DNA of 10,321 bases from Bacteriovoracaceae bacterium (lineage in GTDB: Bacteria; Bdellovibrionota; UBA1018), in the NCBI GenBank assembly GCA_947446835.1, contig CANFHS010000073.1, positions 1 to 10,321 on the forward strand, in the 5' to 3' direction. Position numbers and translations under genes: made by a program. Shown piece by piece: positions 1 to 6,819 of this stretch. Every line of letters begins with the position of its first letter. The first letter of the stretch is position 1. Under the pieces are notes generated by a model. The model had not been told where the DNA came from. It saw only the letters and a program-made list of their open reading frames with translations, and ran no database searches.

Positions 1-412
1 GATTCAGCGGAGTCAGCAGCTGCCAACCCAGGCTGCCCCCCAGGTACCAGGGACCGTCCAGGTGATACGCCCCGGTCACCAGGAGCATGGAGCGGATCGC
101 CGAGGAGGAATGGCTTCCATCCGCATTGCTGCGTCCGGCGCGCAAAGCATCCAGGTTGGTGAAGCCCAGGCCAATGACCACGCGGTGGGGCGACTCGGGA
201 CGAGCCGCCTCCAGCTTGCGTGAAAGGATGGTCTGCTGGCGCGCTTGACCCAGATCGGCGCTCATTTCGCCGCGTTCCTGGGCCTTGCGCTCAGCCCGTT
301 CGAGCGGGGTTTTCCACTTCGGGGCCGGCAGGTGGACCTCATCCAGGGCGCGGGCCGGGGTCGTCCCCAGCAGCCCGAACAGGACTAGGAAAATTAAACG
401 CCCCGAACCCAT
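1..412 (-). CDS. Exported protein, probable outer-membrane beta-barrel (5' part only)
   Basis: The frame is open from an ATG at 412 down to base 1, giving 137 residues, and the gene continues past the left edge. Residues 1-22 form a Sec signal peptide: a short basic start, a hydrophobic stretch (LIFLVLFGLLG) and an ARA cleavage site before LDEV. A charged, probably helical stretch follows (about 33-70, rich in Glu, Arg, Lys and Gln). From about residue 77 the sequence shows beta-strand-like alternation with Gly and aromatic residues (RVVIGLGFTNL, then YHLDGPWYLGGSLGWQL), as in outer-membrane barrels. I do not recognise the family. The ATG was chosen because the signal peptide follows it directly. 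The ribosome binding site is poor: a GAAAGGG abuts the ATG with no spacing. The gene diverges from the CxxCH protein gene at 493. Confidence 0.6.
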   Translation of the reverse strand, partial: MGSGRLIFLVLFGLLGTTPARALDEVHLPAPKWKTPLERAERKAQERGEMSADLGQARQQTILSRKLEAARPESPHRVVIGLGFTNLDALRAGRSNADGSHSSSAIRSMLLVTGAYHLDGPWYLGGSLGWQLLTPLN

Positions 413-492
413 CCCTTTCAGGATAAAGGGGGTGGGCCCCGGCGACCACGTCGGCAAAGTTTTCCGGTACCCGGGGGAAACAGGAATTCACC
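413..492. promoter_or_regulatory. Divergent intergenic region, 80 bp
   Basis: This gap separates two genes that point away from each other, so it must hold at least part of the promoters for both. It is GC-rich and I find no convincing -35/-10 pair on either strand. For the plus-strand gene a CAGGA at 481-485 sits 7 nt before the ATG and is a reasonable ribosome binding site. Confidence 0.4.
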
Positions 493-2130
493 ATGCGCCA
501 CACCCATCCCGCTTCGTTCAGGACTCTTCTTGCGGGCCTCCTCGCCCTGGCCACCTTTGCGTCGCCCGCGTCGCTCGCCGCGGGTCCGGGGCTACCGCTC
601 TTCTGCAAGACGATTCCGGGCGGCCCGGCCAACCTGCGCTGCTGCACCGGCGAACCCACCTGGTGGTGCGACGAACCGACCCTCATCCGCCAGAAAGTCA
701 GCGCCTGCATCATGATGACGCAGAAACATGGCGACGCCCTGGGAAGCCTCTACCAGTGCCGCACCCGACCTGCCCAAGCCCCGGAGAGCGGCGCGAAGAC
801 GGTGGTCATCGAATCGCAGGGAGCGGACATCGGCCAGGCTCCGGTGAGCACTTCCTCCACGCGCCTGACGTTCGAGACGCTCCAGGCGTTCGTTGAAAAG
901 AGGAACGCGGACCGGGATCCCGCCCGCCGCATCCAGTCCGTTCCGGCCCTGATGAAGGCACTGAAAGCCGGAGAGTTTGCGGGCCTCAGCGAGGCCGACC
1001 AGACGGCACTGTTCCGCAAGTGGACCGCGATTTACCAGTCGCAAAGCCGCCAGGCCGCCAGCGCCGAGCGTCCCCGCATCCTGATGCGCACCGAGGACAC
1101 CCGGTTCCTGATGGCCTACACGGGCGAAACCGGACCGCAGTCCCGGTCCCTCGAACTCATCCAGCTGAACGATCAGACCAAGGCCTGGGAGTTCGCCGAA
1201 ATCGACTTTCCGGGCGAAGGCACCGCGGGCGCCTCCGTGGTGTTCCGGAAGCACGGCTCCGGAACCCAGGCCCAGGCCTGCACCGGCTGCCACCTGGGAC
1301 GCCCGAACTGGCACGCCTACCGCCTTTGGCCGGGAGTCTTCAAAGGCAACGACGACAGCACCGAGCCGGGATCCCAGGAACACCTGGCCCGTCGCAAATT
1401 CGAAGCCAGGGTCGAAGGAGGCCAGGACCCGGACTACGCGTTCCTGAGCACCCACCTCTTCGGCGCCCAGGGCGCGCCGACCACGAACACCAGCATTTCC
1501 ATCGGCCTGTCGCGCGCCAACTTTGAACGCATTGCCCGGATCCTGGCCAATTCGCCGCGCTTTCCGCAATACCAGTACGCGCTGATGGCGGCGGTCACGA
1601 ACTGCAGCGACATCGAAAGCTTCGTGCCCGTCTCCGCCCGCTCCCGGCACCCGCTGGCCTACGCCAAGCTCCTGCAATCCACCCACAGTGCCCACTCCGG
1701 CTACTACGAGGATCGCCGGAACGCCCTGGGAGACAACTTCGACCCCGCCACCACCGCGCGCGACATCGAGGTCAACCACGCCACCCGCGTGGCGGCCCTG
1801 CGCTACCTGGCGCAGGGCCTCGAGCTGACTCGCCCCGGAGACCGCATCGAGGACTGGTCGATGGTTCCCCTGAACGGCGATGTGTTCGCCTTCCAGGCGG
1901 GCTTCTTCGGCATCAACCGGCTCGACCAGCCCCTGGCCCGCGAAATCGTCGCGCGGACTCCGGGCCCGCTGGCCTTCGTCAAGGAGATGAGCCGCTTTGC
2001 CCACTCCAGCGATACTGCGCTGGGCGGCTACTCGGAACCCGAGCTGACCCGCGAGTACCTGGGCACCGGCCCAGGATGCGTCAAGCTCCGTGAACTGAGC
2101 CAGCGCGCCCTGGGCGTTGCCGGACGTTAG
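493..2130 (+). CDS. Secreted protein with a single CTGCH c-type heme motif, function unknown
   Basis: This is a 545-residue protein with a Sec signal peptide at residues 1-30 (hydrophobic core LLAGLLALATFA, likely cleavage after SLAA). The CTGCH motif at C263-C266-H267 is a classic covalent heme c attachment site, which would place the mature protein in the periplasm or outside the cell. The N-terminal part is rich in cysteine (C38, C50, C51, C59, C72, C89) but has no second CxxCH, so disulfides are more likely there. The region after the heme motif (LGRPNWHAYRLWPGVF) and the remaining 270 residues match no enzyme I recognise. The protein is far longer than a simple mono-heme cytochrome of about 100 residues, so heme binding is probably one part of a larger domain. 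The distal heme ligand is not obvious. The stop codon overlaps the stop of the convergent sdhB. The CDS call is firm; heme binding is likely and the function is unknown. Confidence 0.85.
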   Translation: MRHTHPASFRTLLAGLLALATFASPASLAAGPGLPLFCKTIPGGPANLRCCTGEPTWWCDEPTLIRQKVSACIMMTQKHGDALGSLYQCRTRPAQAPESGAKTVVIESQGADIGQAPVSTSSTRLTFETLQAFVEKRNADRDPARRIQSVPALMKALKAGEFAGLSEADQTALFRKWTAIYQSQSRQAASAERPRILMRTEDTRFLMAYTGETGPQSRSLELIQLNDQTKAWEFAEIDFPGEGTAGASVVFRKHGSGTQAQACTGCHLGRPNWHAYRLWPGVFKGNDDSTEPGSQEHLARRKFEARVEGGQDPDYAFLSTHLFGAQGAPTTNTSISIGLSRANFERIARILANSPRFPQYQYALMAAVTNCSDIESFVPVSARSRHPLAYAKLLQSTHSAHSGYYEDRRNALGDNFDPATTARDIEVNHATRVAALRYLAQGLELTRPGDRIEDWSMVPLNGDVFAFQAGFFGINRLDQPLAREIVARTPGPLAFVKEMSRFAHSSDTALGGYSEPELTREYLGTGPGCVKLRELSQRALGVAGR

Positions 2131-2885
2131 TCTTCTTTCGCTTCGGTCGAGCCCAGCGCGCGGAGGTACTCCGAGCGCATCTTGGCAATGGCTTCGATCG
2201 ATATTTCCTTCGGGCAGGCCGCGCGGCATTCGCCGATGTTCGAGCAGTTGCCGAACCCTTCCAGGTCCATGCGCTCCACCATCCGCTTGACGCGACGGGC
2301 GCGTTCCACCTGCCCCTGGGGCAGCATGGCCAGATGGGTGATCTTGGCCGCGGTGAACAGCGATGCGGAAGCGTTCGGGCACGCTGCCACGCAGGCGCCG
2401 CAGCCGATGCAGGCCGCGTTGTCCATGGCGGCTTCCTGGTCTTCCTTGGGAACCAGGATGGCGTTCGCTTCGGCGTGCTTGCCAGTCTTGGCCGAGGTGT
2501 AGCCCCCCGACTGGATGATGCGGTCGAAGGCCGAGCGGTTCACGACCAGGTCGTGGACCACCGGGAAAGCCTTGGCGCGCCAGGGCTCCATCGAGATCAC
2601 GTCGCCGTCGTGGAAGTGCCGCATGTACAGCTGGCACGTGGCCACGCCCTGCAGGGGACCGTGGGCCTGGCCGTTGATCACGATGCCGCAGCTGCCGCAG
2701 ATGCCTTCACGGCAATCGCTGTCGAACTGGATGGGCTCGTCTCCGGCCTTGATCAGGTCCTCGTTCACGAAGTCGAGCATTTCCAGGAACGACATTTCCG
2801 GAAGCACGTCCTTGGCCTGATAGGTCTTGAACGCGCCCGTCTCGTTCGGGCCACTTTGCCGCCAAACCACCAGCGTGAGGTTCAT
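2127..2885 (-). CDS. sdhB: Succinate dehydrogenase / fumarate reductase iron-sulfur subunit
   Basis: SdhB carries electrons from the flavin of SdhA through three iron-sulfur clusters to the quinone site at SdhC, on the cytoplasmic face of the membrane. The protein is 252 residues, normal for the family. An N-terminal ferredoxin domain holds the [2Fe-2S] ligands C58, C63, C66 and C84 (DCREGICGSCG, then ATC). The C-terminal helical domain holds CIGCGACVAACP (C159, C162, C165, C169) and C214, C220, C224. By family pattern C159, C162, C165 and C224 bind [4Fe-4S], and C169, C214 and C220 bind [3Fe-4S]. All ligands are present. The start ATG at 2885 overlaps the sdhA stop as ATGA and has a strong site (AAAGGAG, 6 nt spacing). 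The open frame extends further upstream within sdhA, but that extension has no SdhB character. This is the last gene of the cluster. Confidence 0.97.
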   Translation of the reverse strand: MNLTLVVWRQSGPNETGAFKTYQAKDVLPEMSFLEMLDFVNEDLIKAGDEPIQFDSDCREGICGSCGIVINGQAHGPLQGVATCQLYMRHFHDGDVISMEPWRAKAFPVVHDLVVNRSAFDRIIQSGGYTSAKTGKHAEANAILVPKEDQEAAMDNAACIGCGACVAACPNASASLFTAAKITHLAMLPQGQVERARRVKRMVERMDLEGFGNCSNIGECRAACPKEISIEAIAKMRSEYLRALGSTEAKED

Positions 2886-4810
2886 TTGTAACTCCTTTGG
2901 GCGAGGTGGATGTTTTCGAAGGTGAGCGCTTCCTTGTGGAGCACCGGGTTCTTGCCCGCTCCCTGGTATTCCCAGGCCGCCACATACGCGAACTTCTCGT
3001 CGTCGCGCTTGGCCTCGCCTTCCTCGGTCTGCATTTCCTCGCGGAAGTGGCCGCCGCAGCTTTCCTTGCGGTCCAGGGCATCGTAGGCCATCAGCCTGCC
3101 CAGCTCCAGGAAGTCGGCCACGCGGCCGGCCATCTCGAGCTCCTTGTTCAGGCCGCGGCCCTGGGGAATCTTCACGTTCTCCCAGAACTCCTGGTGCAGC
3201 TTGTCGATGGCTTCGATGGTGGCTTTCAGGCCCTTCTCGTTGCGGGCCATGCCCACGTTGTCCCACATCAGCTTGCCCAGCTCGCGGTAGAAGTCGGTCA
3301 CCGTGCGCTTGCCCTTGGCACCCACGGCCAGCAGCTTGTCGATCTGGGCCTTCACACCGGCTTCGGCCTCGGCGAACGCCGCATGATCGGTGGTCACCTT
3401 TTCGAAGGTGTTGCCGGCCAGGTAGTTGCCGATGGTGTACGGGATGACGAAGTAGCCGTCCGCCAGGCCCTGCATGAGCGCCGAGGCGCCCAGGCGGTTG
3501 GCGCCGTGGTCCGAGAAGTTGGCCTCACCCAGCACGTGCAGACCCGGGACGTTGGACATGAGGTTGTAGTCCACCCAAAGCCCACCCATCGTGTAGTGCA
3601 CGGCCGGGTAGATCCGCATGGGGGTTTCGTACGGATTCTCGTTGGTGATCTCGTGGTACATGTCGAACAGGTTGCCGTACTTCTCGGCAATGACATGCTT
3701 CCCGTCGCGCTGGATGGCGTCGCGGAAGTCCAGGTACACCGACAGGCCCGACTGGCCCACGCCACGTCCTTCGTCGCAAACGGCCTTGGCGGCGCGCGAA
3801 GCGACGTCGCGGGGCACCAGGTTGCCGAACGACGGATACCGGCGTTCCAGGTAGTAATCGCGGTCGGCTTCGGCGATCTGGTTCGGATCCTTCAGCCGGT
3901 CTTCCGCGCGCTTGGGCACCCACACGCGCCCGTCGTTGCGGAGCGACTCGGACATGAGCGTCAGCTTGGACTGGTGCGTTCCCGAAACCGGGATGCAGGT
4001 CGGGTGGATCTGCGTGAAGCACGGATTGGCGAACAGGGCGCCGCGCCGGTGGGCACGGAACGCCGCCGTCACATTCGAGTTCATGGCGTTGGTCGACAGG
4101 AAGAAGATGCGACCGTAGCCGCCGGTGGCCAGGCAGACCGCATCGGCCTCATGGCGTTCCAGCGCGCCGGTCTCCAGGTTGCGCGTGATGATGCCGCGGG
4201 CCTTGCCGTTCACCAGCACCAGGTCGAGCATCTCCTGCCGGGGATGGAACTTGACCCGGCCCTGGTCCACCTGCCGCATCAGCGCCTGGTAGGCGCCGAG
4301 CAGCAGCTGCTGGCCGGTCTGGCCACGGGCATAGAACGTGCGCGACACCTGGGTGCCGCCGAACGAGCGGTTGGCCAGCTCGCCCGAGTACTCACGGGCA
4401 AAGGGCACGCCCTGGGCCACGCACTGGTCGATGATCGAGGTCGAAACCTCGGCCAGGCGATGCACGTTGGCCTCGCGGGCGCGGAAGTCGCCGCCCTTGA
4501 TGGTGTCGTAGAACAGCCGGTGCACGGAGTCGCCGTCCACGGCGTACGCCTTGGCGGCGTTGATGCCCCCCTGCGCGGCGATGGAGTGCGCGCGACGGGC
4601 CGACTCATGGATGCAGAAGCTCTTGACGTTGTACCCGAGCTCAGCCATCGAAGCCGCGGCCGACGAACCCGCCAGGCCCGTGCCCACCACGATGATGGTG
4701 TACTTGCGCTTGTTGGCCGGGTTGACGATCTTGATGTCGCCCTTGTGGCGTTCCCACATCGTCTCGAGCGGGCCCGAGGGAATCTTGGAATCCAGCTGGA
4801 TGGTGCTCAT
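2882..4810 (-). CDS. sdhA: Succinate dehydrogenase / fumarate reductase flavoprotein subunit
   Basis: SdhA holds covalent FAD and oxidises succinate to fumarate (or the reverse) on the cytoplasmic side. At 642 residues it has the size of the B-type SdhA/FrdA proteins. Visible features are the dinucleotide-binding VVGTGLAGSSAA at 41-52; H75 in RRAHSIAAQGG, the expected site of the covalent FAD bond; H269 in QIHPT; R334 in VPRDVASRA; H405 in YPAVHYTMGG; and R439 in HGANRLGASAL. The last four correspond to the substrate and proton-transfer residues of the family. The C-terminal domain ends in a Lys/Glu-rich stretch and the family-typical region around WEYQGAGKNPVLHKE. The start ATG at 4810 overlaps the sdhC stop as ATGA, with GGGAG 7 nt upstream, and the 3' end overlaps sdhB as ATGA. 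Sequence alone cannot separate succinate dehydrogenase from fumarate reductase, but a B-type complex in a respiring cell favours succinate oxidation. Confidence 0.97.
   Translation of the reverse strand: MSTIQLDSKIPSGPLETMWERHKGDIKIVNPANKRKYTIIVVGTGLAGSSAAASMAELGYNVKSFCIHESARRAHSIAAQGGINAAKAYAVDGDSVHRLFYDTIKGGDFRAREANVHRLAEVSTSIIDQCVAQGVPFAREYSGELANRSFGGTQVSRTFYARGQTGQQLLLGAYQALMRQVDQGRVKFHPRQEMLDLVLVNGKARGIITRNLETGALERHEADAVCLATGGYGRIFFLSTNAMNSNVTAAFRAHRRGALFANPCFTQIHPTCIPVSGTHQSKLTLMSESLRNDGRVWVPKRAEDRLKDPNQIAEADRDYYLERRYPSFGNLVPRDVASRAAKAVCDEGRGVGQSGLSVYLDFRDAIQRDGKHVIAEKYGNLFDMYHEITNENPYETPMRIYPAVHYTMGGLWVDYNLMSNVPGLHVLGEANFSDHGANRLGASALMQGLADGYFVIPYTIGNYLAGNTFEKVTTDHAAFAEAEAGVKAQIDKLLAVGAKGKRTVTDFYRELGKLMWDNVGMARNEKGLKATIEAIDKLHQEFWENVKIPQGRGLNKELEMAGRVADFLELGRLMAYDALDRKESCGGHFREEMQTEEGEAKRDDEKFAYVAAWEYQGAGKNPVLHKEALTFENIHLAQRSYK
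2892..2898 (-). promoter_or_regulatory. Ribosome binding site of sdhB
   Basis: AAAGGAG lies inside the 3' end of sdhA, 6 nt before the sdhB ATG. It fixes the sdhB start at 2885 and rules out the longer in-frame upstream starts. Together with the ATGA overlap it implies coupled translation. Confidence 0.8.
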
Positions 4811-5514
4811 CGATAAACTCCCATGGGGTCAACCAGGATCCAGGCCGGGATTCCGAGGAATCCCAAAGCCAGCAAAACCGCCAGCACAACGCCGATCACC
4901 GAGATGACGGGCGACAGCCGCGGGCTCATCGCACCCAGGCTCTGGAAAGCGCTCCAGAAGCCGTGGCGCAGGTGCAGTCCGAGCAGCACCATCACGCCCA
5001 TGTAACCCAGCGCCCAGCCGGGCTGCCGGAACGTCTCGACCACCAGGCGGTGGAGGTCGCGGACCTCGGCGCCCTGGATCTGGGTCACATAGCCTTCGGC
5101 CACGCCGGGGCCGAACTTGAAGTGGCTGATGTGCACCACCAGGAAGCCCAGGATGGTCAGACCGCTCACGATCATGCTCTGGGTGGACAGGTTCTGGCGG
5201 CTGGGAGCCCCTTTGGTCTGGTAGCGCGAGTACCTCACGTCACCGCGGGCCGCCCAGTGGCTGCCCTTGATCAGGATTCCGTTCACGGCGTGCGCCAGGA
5301 TGAAGAACAGGAGCCCCGCCTCGGCGACGTACAGCAGCCCACCCAGGCTTTCCAGGCTATGGGCGTAGGCGTTGAACTTCGATCCATCCTTGAGGAAAAG
5401 CTGCAGGTTCCCTGCAAGGTGGACAATCACGAAGAGCGTGAGAGCCAGACCGGTGATCGCCATCAGCACTTTCTTGCCGACGGTGGATCGCATCGCTTGA
5501 CGAAGCGGACTCAT
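4807..5514 (-). CDS. sdhC: Succinate dehydrogenase cytochrome b558 subunit (B-type, di-heme)
   Basis: SdhC is the membrane anchor that binds two b hemes and the quinone and receives electrons from SdhB. The 235-residue protein has five likely membrane helices (about 15-36, 58-82, 115-135, 167-187 and 203-226). Histidines lie in the first four: H32 (VIVHLAGN), H75 (LAHAVNG), H128 or H131 (VVHISH) and H181 or H184 (LHLRHGFWSAFQ). This matches the four axial ligands of the two hemes in B-type enzymes such as those of Wolinella and Bacillus. There is no sdhD, as expected when one subunit does the whole anchoring job. The start at 5514 was chosen for its strong AAAAGGAG site with 5 nt spacing. The open frame reaches 5739, but the extra 75 residues are arginine-rich, lack membrane character and overlap the prenyl synthase gene. 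Menaquinone as the partner is an inference from the enzyme type. Confidence 0.95.
   Translation of the reverse strand: MSPLRQAMRSTVGKKVLMAITGLALTLFVIVHLAGNLQLFLKDGSKFNAYAHSLESLGGLLYVAEAGLLFFILAHAVNGILIKGSHWAARGDVRYSRYQTKGAPSRQNLSTQSMIVSGLTILGFLVVHISHFKFGPGVAEGYVTQIQGAEVRDLHRLVVETFRQPGWALGYMGVMVLLGLHLRHGFWSAFQSLGAMSPRLSPVISVIGVVLAVLLALGFLGIPAWILVDPMGVYR
4818..4822 (-). promoter_or_regulatory. Ribosome binding site of sdhA
   Basis: GGGAG lies within the end of sdhC, 7 nt before the sdhA ATG at 4810. It supports that start. Confidence 0.6.
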
Positions 5515-5519
5515 GAGGA

Positions 5520-5527
5520 CTCCTTTT
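5520..5527 (-). promoter_or_regulatory. Ribosome binding site of sdhC
   Basis: AAAAGGAG lies 5 nt before the ATG at 5514, in the 70-nt gap after the prenyl synthase gene. It sets the sdhC start and excludes the longer upstream frame. Confidence 0.8.
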
Positions 5528-5557
5528 GCCAGATGTGACTTTAGCCTATCGCACGGT

Positions 5558-5577
5558 CGGCCCTGCCTCAAGGGCCG
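5558..5577 (-). other. Stem-loop between the prenyl synthase gene and sdhC
   Basis: CGGCCCT and AGGGCCG form a perfect 7-bp GC-rich stem around a 6-nt loop. On the minus-strand transcript it starts 7 nt after the prenyl synthase stop codon and ends 43 nt before the sdhC ATG. No run of T follows (the next bases are TGCGATAGG), so it is not a standard intrinsic terminator. It could protect an mRNA end or set the relative expression of sdhCAB and the upstream gene. Confidence 0.4.
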
Positions 5578-5584
5578 CCTGCCC

Positions 5585-6541
5585 TCAGCGCTTCCGCGCG
5601 CAGAGGTGTTCGAACAAGAAACGGAAGCTGGCCACGCAGTCCGCATCGGACTGTGGACCCACCAGCTCTTCGAGAATCCGCCCGGCCTCTTCCAGCTGCT
5701 GCCCTGCCCGGTCACGGACCTTGGCCTGGGCCGTTTCAAGCTGTGCCTGCGTCCAGGGCCACTCGGTGGCAGGCCGGCCCTTGGCCAGGATCTGCCCGAC
5801 CGGGATCATCAGCGCGGGTTCGTCGGCCAGGAGCTCCAGGGTCACCGAATTCACCAGGCCCTTGGCCAGATCCTGGGCAACGCCTTTGCCGGCGCCTTCC
5901 TCGAAATCCAGAACGTCATCCACCCACTGGAAGGCCATGCCGATGGCCTCGCCCAGGCGCGCGCAGGCCTGGACCCGGGTTTCGGGCAGGCCCGCCAGCC
6001 GGGCCGGGACCATGGCGCTCCAGCGCAGCAGGCTTCCGGTCTTCAGACGGGCAATCTCGTCCAGGACTTCACGCTCGGCGGTGACCCGGCCACGGACCCC
6101 GTCCTGCAGCCACTCGCCCCGGACCAGGTCCTCGACCGCGCGGGCCAGGTCCTGGATCACCGGCAAGGGGCCCACACCCGCCACCTCGACCATCACGCGG
6201 GCCAGCAGCAGGTCTCCCGCCAGCACGGCCCGGGTGTTGGAGGCGGCCGCGTTCAGAGTGGCGCGCTCGCGGCGCAGATCCGCCTCGTCGATGACGTCGT
6301 CATGCGCCAGCGAAGCGGCATGGGTCAGCTCGGCGGCCCGCGCGTAAGGCAGCAAGCGCTCAGGCGCGATCCCCAGAACTCCCCCCATCATGAGGCAAAG
6401 GGCGGGCCGCAGGCGCTTGCCGCCCACGAGGACCGTTCCATTCAGGAGCTGGGGGATTTCGACCACGGGCCCCTCTTCGGGAAGCCCAAAGCTGAGCTTC
6501 CGAATGGCCTGGTCAATGTGATCTGGAAGAAACAATTCCAT
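5585..6541 (-). CDS. Polyprenyl diphosphate synthase, long-chain type
   Basis: This cytoplasmic trans-isoprenyl diphosphate synthase adds isopentenyl diphosphate units to an allylic primer. It has 318 residues, a normal length. Family motifs are GGKRLRP (40-46), the first Asp-rich motif DDVID (81-85), KTGS (167-170) and the second Asp-rich motif in GMAFQWVDDVLD (D208, D209, D212), all in the expected order. The fifth residue before the first Asp motif is a small Ala (AASLAHDD), as in IspB-type octaprenyl or longer synthases and unlike the aromatic residue of short-chain enzymes. A quinone side chain is therefore the likely product. The usual GKxxGxDLxEGK motif is altered (GKGVAQDLAKGLVN, 218-231). 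The gene lies 70 nt upstream of sdhC on the same strand. No good ribosome binding site precedes the ATG; the start was chosen because the frame closes upstream and the next Met (51) would remove GGKRLRP. Exact chain length cannot be told. Confidence 0.93.
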   Translation of the reverse strand: MELFLPDHIDQAIRKLSFGLPEEGPVVEIPQLLNGTVLVGGKRLRPALCLMMGGVLGIAPERLLPYARAAELTHAASLAHDDVIDEADLRRERATLNAAASNTRAVLAGDLLLARVMVEVAGVGPLPVIQDLARAVEDLVRGEWLQDGVRGRVTAEREVLDEIARLKTGSLLRWSAMVPARLAGLPETRVQACARLGEAIGMAFQWVDDVLDFEEGAGKGVAQDLAKGLVNSVTLELLADEPALMIPVGQILAKGRPATEWPWTQAQLETAQAKVRDRAGQQLEEAGRILEELVGPQSDADCVASFRFLFEHLCARKR

Positions 6542-6593
6542 TGTTCAATCTTACTTAAACCGGGCTACTTAGTTAAGCAATACCGGACGATAA

Positions 6594-6621
6594 ATTATTG
6601 ATCTTAAACCTATTTTCTTAA
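6594..6621 (-). promoter_or_regulatory. Candidate promoter for the prenyl synthase-sdhCAB cluster
   Basis: On the minus strand TTAAGA (6621-6616, 4 of 6 to TTGACA) and AATAAT (6599-6594, 5 of 6 to TATAAT) are 16 bp apart, within the only strongly AT-rich stretch of the window (about 6541-6660). Transcription would start about 45 nt before the ATG at 6541. The call is by consensus only. The same stretch probably also serves the divergent azurin operon, but I find no convincing hexamer pair for the plus strand. Confidence 0.35.
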
Positions 6622-6631
6622 GGAGCTACCA

Positions 6632-6649
6632 GTTCAAGAAGTCTTGAAC
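6632..6649. repeat. Perfect inverted repeat, hairpin 1 of the intergenic region
   Basis: GTTCAAG and CTTGAAC form a 7-bp stem around an AAGT loop, followed on the plus strand by TTTT. It overlaps two alternative pairings: GAAGTC (6638-6643) with GACTTC (6654-6659), and CTTTTG (6649-6654) with CAAAAG (6659-6664). The three cannot all form at once. It could be a protein-binding operator or a small RNA switch; there is no direct evidence for either. Confidence 0.45.
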
Positions 6650-6694
6650 TTTTGACTTCAAAAGACTGTCCAACCGGCGTAGAACTGAAACCAG

Positions 6695-6757
6695 GGCTCG
6701 AGTCCAACCTGCAAGCGAGCGCGGCTCCTGTGCACCTTCCCGGACCGGATTCGAGCC
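6695..6757 (+). repeat. Long-range inverted repeat, hairpin 2 of the intergenic region
   Basis: GGCTCGAGTCC (6695-6705) pairs with GGATTCGAGCC (6747-6757) over 11 bp. The only non-Watson-Crick pair is G6702 with T6750, a G-U wobble in a plus-strand RNA but an A-C mismatch in a minus-strand RNA. The loop is 41 nt. Confidence 0.4.
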
Positions 6758-6770
6758 AGGGAAGGGTCAG

Positions 6771-6819
6771 GCCGGGATCAGGGAAGTCGGAACGGCACTT
6801 TCACTTTTCTGATCCCGGC
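6771..6819 (+). terminator. Strong stem-loop with U-rich tail upstream of azurin (attenuator or terminator-like)
   Basis: GCCGGGATCAG (6771-6781) and CTGATCCCGGC (6809-6819) are perfect 11-bp arms. The stem extends inward by six more pairs (6782-6787 with 6803-6808), two of them G-U wobbles that work only in plus-strand RNA, giving a 17-bp stem and a 15-nt loop. TTTATTC follows at once, as in an imperfect intrinsic terminator. It ends 55 nt before the azurin ATG. It could end a small RNA made from the AT-rich region, attenuate the azurin operon, or stabilise its mRNA. The pairing is seen; the role is inferred. Confidence 0.5.

Noticed and set aside
466..492. GGTACCCGGGG followed by GAATTC and a vector-like CAGGAATTCACCATG, resembling a cloning polylinker and expression start
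   Set aside because: Only 11 bases match a pUC-type polylinker, the order of sites is wrong, and native-looking genes with the same base composition lie on both sides. I take it as coincidence in GC-rich DNA.
592..2637. 681-residue minus-strand frame opposite the CxxCH gene
   Set aside because: It overlaps sdhB in another frame, has no recognisable domain and shows Arg/Gly/Ala-rich shadow composition typical of antisense frames in high-GC genes.
2897..4816. 639-residue plus-strand frame covering nearly all of sdhA
   Set aside because: It is the exact antisense shadow of a certain gene, with a His/Val/Gly-rich composition and no start signal.
5515..5739. Longer start for SdhC adding 75 residues
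   Set aside because: The extension overlaps the prenyl synthase gene, is Arg/Pro/Ser-rich and bypasses the strong ribosome binding site at 5520-5527.
6740..6760. tRNA T-arm-like GGATTCGAGCC
   Set aside because: No acceptor stem, D-arm or anticodon arm at the right spacing; its complement at 6695 explains it as a long-range stem.
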